Shown: piece after piece, positions 17,970-27,048 of the stretch
How positions within the stretch are numbered: the first letter of the stretch is position 1
How the letters are laid out: every line of letters starts with the position of its first letter
Assembly (NCBI RefSeq): GCF_900114495.1
Contig: NZ_FOZI01000001.1
Span: forward strand, 453,469-517,468
Source of the DNA: Dyella sp. OK004
GTDB taxonomy: Bacteria; Pseudomonadota; Gammaproteobacteria; Xanthomonadales; Rhodanobacteraceae
DNA: 64,000 nucleotides
Direction: 5' to 3'
The notes under the pieces: model-generated
What the model saw: only the letters and a program-made list of their open reading frames with translations
Told to the model about the DNA's origin: nothing
Databases searched by the model: none
Translations under genes and position numbers: made by a program

Positions 17970-18536
17970 GTGGGTAATCGTCTTTCGAAGATCTATACGC
18001 GCACCGGCGACGACGGCAGCACCGGCCTCGGCGACGGCTCGCGCGTCGCCAAGGATTCGCTGCGCGTTTCCGCCTACGGCACCGTCGACGAGCTCAACAG
18101 CACCATCGGTATGGTGCTCGCCGCCGATGGTGTGGGCGAAGCCGTGCGCGAAGTGCTGACCCAGGTGCAGCACGATCTGTTCGACCTGGGCGGCGAGCTG
18201 TGCATTCCCGGCATGGCGATGGTCGAGGACGCCGATATCGATCGGCTCGAGCAGGTGTTGGACGGCTTCAACGATCCGCTGCCGCCGCTGAAGGATTTCA
18301 TCCTGCCGGGTGGTGGCATGGCCGCCTCCTGCTGCCACCTGGCACGCACGGTGTGCCGCCGCGCCGAGCGCGAGGTGATTGCGCTGGGCCGTGTGGAAGA
18401 AGTGCGGCCGCAGGCGCAACGCTATCTCAATCGCCTGTCTGATCTGCTGTTTGTGATCTCGCGCGTGCTGGCCCGTGCCAGCGGCCATGGCGAGGTCCTG
18501 TGGCAGCACGAACGCCGCCGCAAGCCGCAAGCCTGA
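17970..18536 (+). CDS. Cob(I)alamin adenosyltransferase, PduO type
   Basis: The 188-residue protein is a PduO/MMAB-type ATP:cobalamin adenosyltransferase. The N-terminal ATP-binding segment (YTRTGDDGSTGLGDG) and the later block RTVCRRAEREVIAL are diagnostic. It attaches the adenosyl group to reduced cobalamin, making coenzyme B12. The start is the GTG at 17970, 8 bases after the BtuM-like gene, so import and activation of B12 appear coupled. Confidence 0.92.
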   Translation: MGNRLSKIYTRTGDDGSTGLGDGSRVAKDSLRVSAYGTVDELNSTIGMVLAADGVGEAVREVLTQVQHDLFDLGGELCIPGMAMVEDADIDRLEQVLDGFNDPLPPLKDFILPGGGMAASCCHLARTVCRRAEREVIALGRVEEVRPQAQRYLNRLSDLLFVISRVLARASGHGEVLWQHERRRKPQA

Positions 18537-18543
18537 GCGCCGC

Positions 18544-19464
18544 ATGCTGCGGCTGTATACCCATCCCAGTTGTCTCGAACATGATCCGGGCCCGGGTCAT
18601 GCCGAGTCGCCGGCGCGTCTGCGCGCGGTGTTGCAGGCGCTGGATCAGGACCGTTTTGCGGCGATAGATCGCGTCGAGGCACCGCGCGTTACCCGCGAAC
18701 AATTGCTGCGCGTACACGACGCCGCTTATGTCGACCGCATCCTCGGCACCGTGCCCACTAGCGGCACGGTGAGGCTGGATGAGGACACTCTGATGTCTCC
18801 CGCTTCGGCCGAGGCTGCCCTGCGCGCCGCCGGTGCGGCAGTGGCTGCGGTGGATGCGGTGATGGGGCCGCGCGGCGGGCATGCTTTCTGCGCGGTTCGC
18901 CCGCCGGGGCATCACGCCACGCCGGACCAGGCGATGGGGTTCTGCCTGTTCAATAACATCGCGGTCGCGGCGGCGCATGCACTGGCCGAACATGGGCTCA
19001 AGCGCGTGGCCATCGCCGATTTCGATGTGCACCACGGCAACGGCACGCAGGACATCTTCGAACGCGAGCCGCGCGTGCTGTTCATTTCGAGCCATCAATC
19101 GCCGCTGTATCCCGAAACCGGGCGCGAGGACGAGCGGGGCGTGGGCAACGTGGTCAATGCCCCGATGTCGCCCGGCGATGGCTCGTACGAGTTCCGCGAG
19201 CTGTGGGAAGGCGCCCTGCTGCCTCGCCTGCATGCGTTCAAGCCGCAGCTGGTGCTGGTGTCTGCTGGTTTCGATGCCCATCGCAACGATCCGCTGGCCG
19301 ACCTGCGGCTGGGCACCGAGGACTACGCCTGGGTCACCAGCCGCCTGGTCGACCTGGCCCATACCCATGCCGGCGGACGGCTGGTTTCCAGCCTGGAGGG
19401 CGGCTACGACCTGCAGGCCCTGGCCGCCAGCGCCAGCGCGCATGTCGGCGAGCTGATGCTTTGA
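18544..19464 (+). CDS. Histone-deacetylase-superfamily deacylase
   Basis: The 306-residue protein has the zinc-dependent HDAC fold: GHAFCAVRPPGHHA holds the paired active-site histidines, DFDVHHGNGTQDIF a metal-binding Asp and His, and VSAGFDAHRNDPLADL the other metal Asp. Bacterial members act on acetylated polyamines, acetoin-related proteins or lysines. It begins 7 bases after the adenosyltransferase gene, so it probably belongs to the same transcript, though a functional link to B12 is not evident. It stops 5 bases from convergent msrB. Confidence 0.88.
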   Translation: MLRLYTHPSCLEHDPGPGHAESPARLRAVLQALDQDRFAAIDRVEAPRVTREQLLRVHDAAYVDRILGTVPTSGTVRLDEDTLMSPASAEAALRAAGAAVAAVDAVMGPRGGHAFCAVRPPGHHATPDQAMGFCLFNNIAVAAAHALAEHGLKRVAIADFDVHHGNGTQDIFEREPRVLFISSHQSPLYPETGREDERGVGNVVNAPMSPGDGSYEFRELWEGALLPRLHAFKPQLVLVSAGFDAHRNDPLADLRLGTEDYAWVTSRLVDLAHTHAGGRLVSSLEGGYDLQALAASASAHVGELML

Positions 19465-19469
19465 CCTGA

Positions 19470-19874
19470 TTACTTCCCGGCCGGCACGAAATCCAGCGCC
19501 ACCGAATTGATGCAGTAGCGCAGGCCGGTCGGCTTGGGGCCATCCGGAAACACGTGCCCGAGGTGGGAGCCGCATTCCGTGCACCGCACTTCCGTGCGGC
19601 TCATGCCATGGCTGTCGTCCGAATGCACGCTGACCGCGTCGCGGACCAGCGGCTGGAAGTAGCTTGGCCACCCGGAGCCGGAGTCGTACTTGGCTTCAGA
19701 GGCGAACAACTTGGCGTGGCAGGCCGCACAAACGTACGTTCCGGCGTCCTTGTGCCGGTACCACTTGCCGCTGAAAGGCGGCTCGGTGGCCGAGCAACGG
19801 CACACGGCGTACTGCTCCGGAGTGAGTTCGGCGCGCCACTCGGCGTCGGTCTTGCCCAGCTTGGGGTCGTTCAT
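19470..19874 (-). CDS. msrB: Peptide methionine-R-sulfoxide reductase
   Basis: The 134-residue protein shows the full MsrB signature: two CxxC zinc pairs (CAAC and CTEC), [20 protein letters not shown] and the catalytic cysteine in [10 protein letters not shown]. It repairs oxidised methionine (R isomer) in cytoplasmic proteins. Length is standard. It runs divergently from lptD and ends back to back with the HDAC-like gene. Confidence 0.97.
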   Translation of the reverse strand: MNDPKLGKTDAEWRAELTPEQYAVCRCSATEPPFSGKWYRHKDAGTYVCAACHAKLFASEAKYDSGSGWPSYFQPLVRDAVSVHSDDSHGMSRTEVRCTECGSHLGHVFPDGPKPTGLRYCINSVALDFVPAGK

Positions 19875-19972
19875 GCTGAATCCTCACGCTTAGGGAGAGA
19901 AGTCTTTACCTGCCCGGATATGGGGTCTTTCTGCTAGCTTAACGACCCTTCTGGACCAACAAGACTGCCATC

Positions 19973-22459
19973 GTGACGCCCAAGCCGACCTTGCGCCACC
20001 TGCCCCCGCGCCGCCTCCTGGCGGTAGCTGCAGCCCTCGCCCTGATCGGCGGCCAGGCCGAAGCCCAGTCGACCTCGCCCGAAGAGGACACCAAGCCCGC
20101 GGCCAATGCCACGCCAACCTGCCCGCTGGGTTCGTTCCGCTGCGCGCCGCGGCCAGACAATTTCACGATGTGCCGCCCCAACGCCATGCTCGAGTTCTAC
20201 GACCCGACCATGAGCAAGGACAGCACGCTGCGCGACACCGCGAATACCGAGGTCTACGCCGAGCAGGTGGATAGCTCGGACCAGACGGTGTATCACCTGC
20301 AGGGCCGCGTGAAGCTGGAGCGCGCCGACCAGCGCATGCAGTCGGACACCGCCGACTACAACAGCGACACCACCGATTACGATGCGCGCGGCAACGTGCG
20401 CTACCAGGAAGCGGGCCAGCTGATGTCCGCCGATCACATGCGCGGCAACACCGATGCCAGCACCGGCATCGCTGACGATGTGCGTTATCAGATGCTGGAA
20501 TCGCGCGGCAACGGCGTGGCCAGGCAAGGCCAGATGCTGGATGCCCAGCGCACGCACTACAAGCAGGTCACCTACTCCACCTGCGACGTCGGCCATCATT
20601 TGTGGGAAGTGCGCTCGAAGGATCTTCGCATCGACAAGGAGAGCGGCGTGGGTACGGCGCACGGCGCAACGATGCGCTTCGCCAACGTCCCGTTTCTGTA
20701 TCTGCCTTACTTCACCTTCCCGGTGGACAACCGGCGCAAGAGCGGCTTCCTCTATCCGTCCTTCGGCACCTCCAGCCGTTCGGGCTTCTGGGTCAGTGCG
20801 CCGTACTACCTGAATCTGGCGCCGAACTACGACGCCACCCTCGATCCGCGCATCTATACCGAACGCGGCGCGATGCTGGCGGGCGAGTTCCGCTATCTGA
20901 ACCTGATCCCGGGCTCCAGCGGCCAGTTGAACATCGAATATCTGCCCAACGACCAGGGCAAGAGCGATCCGGACAGTGTGGAGAACACCAAGGGCACCAA
21001 TCGCTACCTGGTGAAGTTCATCGACAACTCGCACCTGTATGGGCCATGGTCGTTCAACACCAGCATTAACCGCGCGTCAGACCGCAACTATCTGCGCGAT
21101 TTCGGCAATGACCTGTATACCGCAGCGATCGGCACACTGGCGTCCAGCGCCTATGTGAATGGCGGCGGCAAATGGTGGAATGCCTCGTTCGGCGCCGACA
21201 TCTATCAGAACGTCGATCCGAACCTGCCCGACACGTCTGTGCAGTACAGACGCTGGCCGCGCGCCACGCTCAATCTGAATATCCCGCTGCAGAAGTGGCT
21301 GGAATTCGGTGCAAATACCGAAGCAGTGGCGTTCCGCAAAAGCGAAGTGGTGGAAGGCAACCGCCTCGACCTATATCCCTATCTGATGGCGGATTTCCGA
21401 GGCGCGTCGTGGTTCGTGCGGCCCAAGGTGGCTTATCGCTACACGGGCTATGAGCTCAGCAGCGGCTACGAGCGCTACGGCTATTACGGCTTCCTCAATC
21501 CGGCCAATCCGAATAGCCCGGGCGCACCTACTCCGTTCACACAGAGCTCGCCCAGCCGCTCGCTGCCGATCGTGAGCCTGGACAGCGGACTGATCTTCGA
21601 CCGCAATACCTCGCTTTTCGGCAACAGCTACACGCAGACCCTGGAACCGCGTGTGTACTACCTGTACGTGCCGTACCGCAACCAGAGCAACCTGCCGCTG
21701 TTCGACACCAACCTGATGTCGTTCGATTACTGGCAGCTGTTCTCGCCGAACCAGTACTCCGGTGCGGACCGCCAGATGAACGCGAATAACCTGACGGCCG
21801 CCGTCACCACCCGCCTGCTCGACGACAACGGTGTGGAACGGGTTTCGGCCAGCGTTGGCCAGATCCGCTACTTCAGCCAGCAGCGGGTGCAGTTGCCCGG
21901 CAGCAACAACACAACCGCCGCACCGACCGACTGGTCCGGCTCGGACTACGTCGCCCAACTGAGCGTGCAGCTCAACGACCAGTGGCGTGTGAATTCGCAG
22001 TACCAGTGGAATCCCCACAGCCGCATGCTGGGTGGCTACGACATCACCGGCAAACCCTATTTCACCGGCCGCAGCACAGACCTGGCCGCGGTGGAGTTGC
22101 AGCGCCGCATTGGTACGGACGGCATCCTCAACTTCTCCTACCGCTACCGTCGCGGACTGTTGGAACAATACGACGCTTCCGTGGTCTACCCCATTTCCGA
22201 CCGGTGGCGCATTTTGGGGCGCTGGACCTATTCGGTGCTGCAGAAGACCACCGTAGAGGCGCTGGCCGGCATTGAATACGACAGTTGCTGCGTGGCTGTA
22301 CGCCTGGTCGGCCGCCATTACGTACGCAACTACAACTTCACCACCAACCGTGCCGATACCAACAACGCCATCATGTTCGAGCTGCAATTCAAGGGCCTGG
22401 GCGCGTTCAACGGCCAAACGGAAGGCTTCCTGCGCCGTGGTATCCTTGGCTATCAATAA
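19973..22459 (+). CDS. lptD: LPS-assembly outer-membrane protein LptD
   Basis: The 828-residue protein has a signal peptide ending near GGQAEAQ, an N-terminal jellyroll/OstA domain (VDSSDQTVYHLQGRVKLERA) and a long C-terminal beta-barrel rich in aromatic residues. It inserts LPS into the outer leaflet together with LptE. A cysteine pair lies near the N-terminus (CPLGSFRCAP) and another near residue 768 (YDSCCVAV), consistent with the disulfides LptD needs. Translation appears to start at GTG 19973. It heads the operon lptD-surA-pdxA-rsmA-apaG-apaH. Confidence 0.96.
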   Translation: MTPKPTLRHLPPRRLLAVAAALALIGGQAEAQSTSPEEDTKPAANATPTCPLGSFRCAPRPDNFTMCRPNAMLEFYDPTMSKDSTLRDTANTEVYAEQVDSSDQTVYHLQGRVKLERADQRMQSDTADYNSDTTDYDARGNVRYQEAGQLMSADHMRGNTDASTGIADDVRYQMLESRGNGVARQGQMLDAQRTHYKQVTYSTCDVGHHLWEVRSKDLRIDKESGVGTAHGATMRFANVPFLYLPYFTFPVDNRRKSGFLYPSFGTSSRSGFWVSAPYYLNLAPNYDATLDPRIYTERGAMLAGEFRYLNLIPGSSGQLNIEYLPNDQGKSDPDSVENTKGTNRYLVKFIDNSHLYGPWSFNTSINRASDRNYLRDFGNDLYTAAIGTLASSAYVNGGGKWWNASFGADIYQNVDPNLPDTSVQYRRWPRATLNLNIPLQKWLEFGANTEAVAFRKSEVVEGNRLDLYPYLMADFRGASWFVRPKVAYRYTGYELSSGYERYGYYGFLNPANPNSPGAPTPFTQSSPSRSLPIVSLDSGLIFDRNTSLFGNSYTQTLEPRVYYLYVPYRNQSNLPLFDTNLMSFDYWQLFSPNQYSGADRQMNANNLTAAVTTRLLDDNGVERVSASVGQIRYFSQQRVQLPGSNNTTAAPTDWSGSDYVAQLSVQLNDQWRVNSQYQWNPHSRMLGGYDITGKPYFTGRSTDLAAVELQRRIGTDGILNFSYRYRRGLLEQYDASVVYPISDRWRILGRWTYSVLQKTTVEALAGIEYDSCCVAVRLVGRHYVRNYNFTTNRADTNNAIMFELQFKGLGAFNGQTEGFLRRGILGYQ

Positions 22460-22497
22460 CTTTCCGGTCGCCAGAGGCGATTGAAGGCCCTCTCCGA

Positions 22498-23841
22498 ATG
22501 AAGCAGCCTCTCGCGTTGTTCTTGCTCGCGGTCGCGACCGCGACCGCCCTTCCCGCCCATGCCCAGTTGCTGCCGCAGGCCGCCGCTTCAGGCAAGCAGC
22601 CGCTCGACCGCATCGTGGCGGTGGTGGACGATGGCGTGATCCTGCAGAGCGAGCTCAATGAAGCCGTACGCTCAGTGCAGCAGCAGTACGCCAGCCAGCC
22701 CGGCCAGTTGCCGCCGATGGACGTGCTGCAGCGTCAGGTGCTGGACCGCCTGGTACTGATGAAGCTGCAGGTGCAGCGCGCCAACGATCAGGGCATCCGC
22801 GTCTCCGATGCCGATATCGACCAGGCCGTGGCCGCCGTGGCGCAGCAGAACAAGATGTCGCCAGAGCAGCTGCGCGCCGCCGTGGAGCAGGAAGGTTCCA
22901 GCTTCGCCGCGTTCCGCCAGCAGCTGGCCGAGCAGCTGATTGCCCAGCGCTTGCATGAGAGTGTGGTGCGCGACTCGGTGAACGTGACCGACAGCGAGAT
23001 CAACAATCTGCTGGCCAGCCCGACCTATAAGGCCGGCGAGATCCATCTGGCGCATATCCAGATCAGCCTGCCGTCCGGCGCGGGTGCTACCGATATCCAG
23101 GCAGCGCAGCGCAAGGCCGAAGAGGCCATCGCAGCCGCCAAGGGCGGCATGGATTTCCACGCCGCGGCGATCCGCTTCTCCGATGCGCAGGACGCACTGG
23201 AAGGCGGCGACCTCGGCTGGCGCCGCATGGACGAAGTGCCCCCGGCCTTCGCCGACGCCGTCTCCGGCATGAAGCCGGGCGATATCAGCCCTGCCCTGCG
23301 TGGTCCGACCGGCTTCCATATTCTCAAGCTGATCGAGCAGCGCGCGCCGAGCCGCCAGATGGTGCCGGAGTTCCACGCCCGCCAGATCCTGATCAAGCCG
23401 AGCGAGCTGATGACGCCGGAGCAGGCCCAGCAGAAGGCGCAGGAGCTGTACAGCCGCATCGTCAACAAGCACGAGGACTTCGCCAAACTGGCGAAGGACA
23501 ACTCCAAGGACAACACCACCGCCAACCTCGGCGGCGATATGGGCTGGTTCCCACAGCAGGCCTGGGGTTCGATCATCGGCCAGCAGATCACCCAGCTGAA
23601 GGACGACCAGGTGTCGCAGCCGTTCCAGAGCGAAGCCGGCTGGCACATCCTGCAGCGCCTGGGTGAGCGCCAGAGCGACCTTACCGACCAGACAGCCAAG
23701 GACCAGGCACGCCAGATCATTGGCAACCGCAAGGCGGAACAGGCTTACGAAGACTACCTGCGCGAGATGCGCTCCGGCGCCTACGTCAACATCCTGGTGC
23801 CGGATCTGCGCGACCCCAACCCGCAGGGCAAGTCCTCCTGA
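22498..23841 (+). CDS. surA: Periplasmic chaperone and peptidyl-prolyl isomerase SurA
   Basis: The 447-residue protein has a cleavable signal peptide (ending ALPAHAQ), the SurA N-terminal chaperone domain (DRIVAVVDDGVILQSELNEA) and two parvulin domains, around residues 178-280 (LAHIQISLPSG, EGGDLGWRRMDEVP) and 288-390 (ARQILIKPSE, LGGDMGWFPQQAWG). It helps outer-membrane proteins, LptD among them, to fold. The ATG at 22498 is the start in front of the signal peptide, 39 bases after lptD. Confidence 0.97.
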   Translation: MKQPLALFLLAVATATALPAHAQLLPQAAASGKQPLDRIVAVVDDGVILQSELNEAVRSVQQQYASQPGQLPPMDVLQRQVLDRLVLMKLQVQRANDQGIRVSDADIDQAVAAVAQQNKMSPEQLRAAVEQEGSSFAAFRQQLAEQLIAQRLHESVVRDSVNVTDSEINNLLASPTYKAGEIHLAHIQISLPSGAGATDIQAAQRKAEEAIAAAKGGMDFHAAAIRFSDAQDALEGGDLGWRRMDEVPPAFADAVSGMKPGDISPALRGPTGFHILKLIEQRAPSRQMVPEFHARQILIKPSELMTPEQAQQKAQELYSRIVNKHEDFAKLAKDNSKDNTTANLGGDMGWFPQQAWGSIIGQQITQLKDDQVSQPFQSEAGWHILQRLGERQSDLTDQTAKDQARQIIGNRKAEQAYEDYLREMRSGAYVNILVPDLRDPNPQGKSS

Positions 23842-23849
23842 GGGATGCC

Positions 23850-24857
23850 TTGAACGCAGGCGCGCTACCTCGGCTCGCCGTCACCGCTGGCGAGCCAGCG
23901 GGTATCGGCCCCGAACTGCTGATCCGATTGGCCGCCACTTCGCTGGCGGCCAATTTCGTTGCGATCACCGATCGTGCATTGCTGGAGCGCGCAGCAGAGC
24001 GCTGCGGAACCACTGTAGAACTGATCGATGATGATGGCGGCGCAATCACTGAACGCCGTCCTGGCACATTGCGCGTACAGCAGGTGCCGCTGGCCGCGCT
24101 GGAACAACCCGGTCGCCCGGATCCAGACAACGCGCGCCATGTGCTGACGACGTTGGCGGAAGCCGCGGACGGCTGCATGAGCGGGCGCTATCAAGCAGTA
24201 GTCACGGCACCGCTGCAGAAGTCCTCGATCAACGACAGCGGCATCCGCTTCAGCGGGCACACGGAATTCTTTGCTGAGCGCAGCCGTAGCGATGTAGTGA
24301 TGATGCTGGCCAGTCCGGAACTGCGCGTCGCTCTAGCCACTACGCACTTGCCGCTTTCGGCGGTTCCTGCGGCGATCACCGCCGAAGCACTGATGCGCAC
24401 GCTGCGCATCGTGCATGCCGAGCTGCGCGACAAGTTCGGTTACGCGGAGCCGCGTATCGCGGTGCTCGGGCTCAACCCGCATGCCGGCGAAGATGGCCAC
24501 CTCGGGCGCGAGGAAATCGACGTGATGATTCCTGCGCTGGAAATACTTCGCGCTGGCGGTTTTCAGTTGATCGGCCCGCTGCCGGCTGACACGGCATTCG
24601 TCCCCGCCCAGCGCGAACGCTACGACGCCGTAGTCGCGATGTATCACGATCAGGCGTTGCCAGTGCTCAAGAGCGAAGCCTTCGATCGCACCGTCAACTT
24701 GACTCTTGGCCTGCCTTTTATCCGCACCTCTGTGGACCATGGGACGGCACTGGATCTGGCCGGCAGCGGCCGCGCCGATCCGTCCAGCCTCATCGCAGCC
24801 GCACGCATGGCGCTAGAGCTGGTGGCCCGCCGCAATGCATCTGTGTCGCGGGCTTAA
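23850..24857 (+). CDS. pdxA: 4-hydroxythreonine-4-phosphate dehydrogenase
   Basis: The 335-residue protein belongs to PdxA, the NAD-dependent enzyme of the DXP-dependent vitamin B6 pathway. The opening LAVTAGEPAGIGPELL, the metal-binding histidines in SGHTEFFAE and YHDQALPVLK, and the C-terminal SVDHGTALDLAGSG are characteristic. The only suitable start is TTG at 23850, because the nearby ATG runs into a stop after two codons. It sits 8 bases after surA in the conserved operon. Confidence 0.95.
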   Translation: MNAGALPRLAVTAGEPAGIGPELLIRLAATSLAANFVAITDRALLERAAERCGTTVELIDDDGGAITERRPGTLRVQQVPLAALEQPGRPDPDNARHVLTTLAEAADGCMSGRYQAVVTAPLQKSSINDSGIRFSGHTEFFAERSRSDVVMMLASPELRVALATTHLPLSAVPAAITAEALMRTLRIVHAELRDKFGYAEPRIAVLGLNPHAGEDGHLGREEIDVMIPALEILRAGGFQLIGPLPADTAFVPAQRERYDAVVAMYHDQALPVLKSEAFDRTVNLTLGLPFIRTSVDHGTALDLAGSGRADPSSLIAAARMALELVARRNASVSRA

Positions 24858-24884
24858 GCCCGCGGCCTTCTTTTCAGGAATTCC

Positions 24885-25673
24885 ATGAACGCCCGCCCCA
24901 AAAAAAGCTTCGGCCAGCATTTCCTGCACGAGAAGCGCTATATCGAGCGCATCGTGAGTGCCGTGTCGCCCAAGCCGGATGACTTTGTGGTGGAAATCGG
25001 TCCAGGCGAAGGAGCGCTCACCCTTCCCCTGCTCGCCGCGGCGGGCAAGCTCACGGCCATCGAGCTGGACACCGACCTGATTCCCGACCTCATCGCGCGC
25101 GCCGCCAGCGTGGGTGAGCTGAGCATCATCCATTCGGATGTATTGAAAGTGGACTTCACAGCCCTCGCCCATCGACATGGCGTGGAGCGTCTGCGCATCG
25201 CCGGCAACCTGCCTTACTACATCTCCAGCCCAATCCTGTTTCATTGCGTGGAACACGCCGCGGCCATCCAGGACATGCATTTCATGCTGCAGAAAGAAGT
25301 GGTGGACCGCATGGCCGCCGAGCCAGGCAGCAAGGTGTATGGACGTCTGTCTGTCATGTTGCAGTTGGCCTGTCGTGTGGAGCCGCTGTTCACGGTGCCG
25401 CCGGGCGCGTTCCGTCCGCCGCCGAAGGTGGATTCGGCTGTGGTGCGCTTGATCCCGTTACTGCCGGAGCAGCGGCACGATGCCGATCCCGCGCGTGTTC
25501 ACGCGGTGGTGAAGGCCGCCTTTGCGCAGCGTCGCAAGACCCTCGGCAATGCACTGCGCCAACTGATGGATAGCGATGCCATCAAGACTGCCGACGTCGA
25601 TCCCAAGGCGCGGGCGGAGACGCTTGCTCCTGAAGATTTTGTACGGCTGGCCAAGGTGCTACCCAACAGCTGA
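24885..25673 (+). CDS. rsmA: 16S rRNA dimethyladenosine transferase
   Basis: The 262-residue protein (KsgA) dimethylates two adjacent adenines near the 3' end of 16S rRNA in late 30S assembly. Motifs visible are KKSFGQHFLHEKRYIERI, the SAM site VEIGPGEGALT and the catalytic NLPYYIS. Length is standard. It lies 27 bases after pdxA and belongs to the same operon. Confidence 0.97.
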   Translation: MNARPKKSFGQHFLHEKRYIERIVSAVSPKPDDFVVEIGPGEGALTLPLLAAAGKLTAIELDTDLIPDLIARAASVGELSIIHSDVLKVDFTALAHRHGVERLRIAGNLPYYISSPILFHCVEHAAAIQDMHFMLQKEVVDRMAAEPGSKVYGRLSVMLQLACRVEPLFTVPPGAFRPPPKVDSAVVRLIPLLPEQRHDADPARVHAVVKAAFAQRRKTLGNALRQLMDSDAIKTADVDPKARAETLAPEDFVRLAKVLPNS

Positions 25674-25739
25674 GTCGAGGTTCAGCCGCCGGCGGGCAGG
25701 CTTGCCCCATTGCGCAACGGCAGGCTTTACAATCCCGCC

Positions 25740-26123
25740 ATGACTGAGAAAGCCTCCTACACGATCGATGTGCAGGTCGAAACACGCTTCGTCCCCGACC
25801 AGTCCAAGCCCGGTGACAATCGCTACGTCTTCGCCTACACCATCACGCTGCGCAATGACGGCGATGTGCCGGCGCGCCTGATGTCACGGCACTGGGTAAT
25901 CACCGACGCCAACGGCAAGGTGGAAGAAGTGCGTGGCGATGGCGTGGTCGGCGAGCAGCCGTGGATGCGCCCCGGCGACGACTACGAATACACCTCCGGC
26001 GCGGTGCTGGAAACGGCGGTGGGCACCATGCAGGGCAGCTACGACATGCTGGCCGACGACGGTACCCGCTTCGAGGCCACGATCCCGCCGTTCACCCTGT
26101 CTATTCCGCGTACCTTGCACTGA
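25740..26123 (+). CDS. apaG: ApaG protein
   Basis: The 127-residue protein is a compact immunoglobulin-like beta-sandwich typical of ApaG ([38 protein letters not shown]). Its molecular role is unclear in most bacteria. The ATG at 25740 gives the standard family length. Its stop codon overlaps the apaH start (TGATG). Confidence 0.95.
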   Translation: MTEKASYTIDVQVETRFVPDQSKPGDNRYVFAYTITLRNDGDVPARLMSRHWVITDANGKVEEVRGDGVVGEQPWMRPGDDYEYTSGAVLETAVGTMQGSYDMLADDGTRFEATIPPFTLSIPRTLH

Positions 26124-26974
26124 TGGCTACGTACGCCATCGGCGATGTGCAGGGATGCCACCCCGAGCTGCAACGCCTGCTCGACAAGCTGCGCTTCGAT
26201 CCGTCCACGGATCGTCTGTGGTTTTGCGGTGACCTGGTCAACCGCGGCGGCCAGTCGCTGGAAACCCTGCGCCTGATCCACAGCCTGCGCGAGCAGGTGG
26301 TGGTGACGCTGGGCAACCACGATCTGAGTCTGCTGGCCATTGCGCAGCGTCGCCCTGAAGCGCAGTCCAAGGTCAATCCGGAGTTGCGCGAAGTGCTGTT
26401 CGCCGACGACGCGCCGGTGCTGTTCGAATGGCTGCGTTCGCAGAAACTGCTGCATCATGACGAGCAGCTTGGCTGGACCATGGTACACGCTGGCATGGCA
26501 CCGTCGTGGACGCTGCGCCAGGCTCAGCGTTCTGCGGTGGAAGTGGAACGTGAGCTATCTGGTCCGCGTCATGCGCGCATTCTCAAGAATCTGTTCGGCA
26601 ACCGGCCGGCGGCGTGGTCGAGCCGACTGCAAGGTATTGAGCGCCTGCGCGCCTCGATCAATACGCTGACGCGCATGCGCTATTGCGACATCCACGGACG
26701 CATCGATTTCGAAAGCAAGGGCATACCTGGCACCCAGAAACCTGGCATGTATCCATGGTTTGAAGTGCCCGGCATGCGCCGGCGAGAGACACGTATTGTC
26801 TGCGGACATTGGTCGGCACTGGGCCGCTTCAGCGGCCTGGGCATCTACGCCATCGATACCGGCTGTGTATGGGGTGGTCAACTCACCGCGCTTCGCCTGG
26901 ATAGCGAAGAGCCGCAGTACATCGCGGTGGATGCCGAGCCTTATCGGCAGCGCATACCGGGTGGCGGCGACTGA
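26123..26974 (+). CDS. apaH: Bis(5'-nucleosyl)-tetraphosphatase, symmetrical
   Basis: The 283-residue metallophosphoesterase carries the expected metal-binding motifs: GDVQGCHPEL, GDLVNRGGQSLE and GNHDLSLL. It hydrolyses Ap4A to two ADP and also removes nucleoside caps from RNA 5' ends. The start overlaps the apaG stop by one base. It is the last gene of the lptD operon and is followed by a strong terminator. Confidence 0.96.
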   Translation: MATYAIGDVQGCHPELQRLLDKLRFDPSTDRLWFCGDLVNRGGQSLETLRLIHSLREQVVVTLGNHDLSLLAIAQRRPEAQSKVNPELREVLFADDAPVLFEWLRSQKLLHHDEQLGWTMVHAGMAPSWTLRQAQRSAVEVERELSGPRHARILKNLFGNRPAAWSSRLQGIERLRASINTLTRMRYCDIHGRIDFESKGIPGTQKPGMYPWFEVPGMRRRETRIVCGHWSALGRFSGLGIYAIDTGCVWGGQLTALRLDSEEPQYIAVDAEPYRQRIPGGGD

Positions 26975-26995
26975 CTTTCCCGCGGAAGAACGGAA

Positions 26996-27030
26996 AACAA
27001 AAAGGGCGGCCCTCAGGCCGCCCTTTTTTA
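26996..27030. terminator. Bidirectional terminator between apaH and secA
   Basis: GGGCGGCC (27004-27011) pairs with GGCCGCCC (27016-27023) around a 4-base loop. It has an A-run on the left and TTTTTT on the right, so it works for both convergent genes. Confidence 0.92.
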
Positions 27031-27048
27031 TCGCACTGCCGGCAACAA

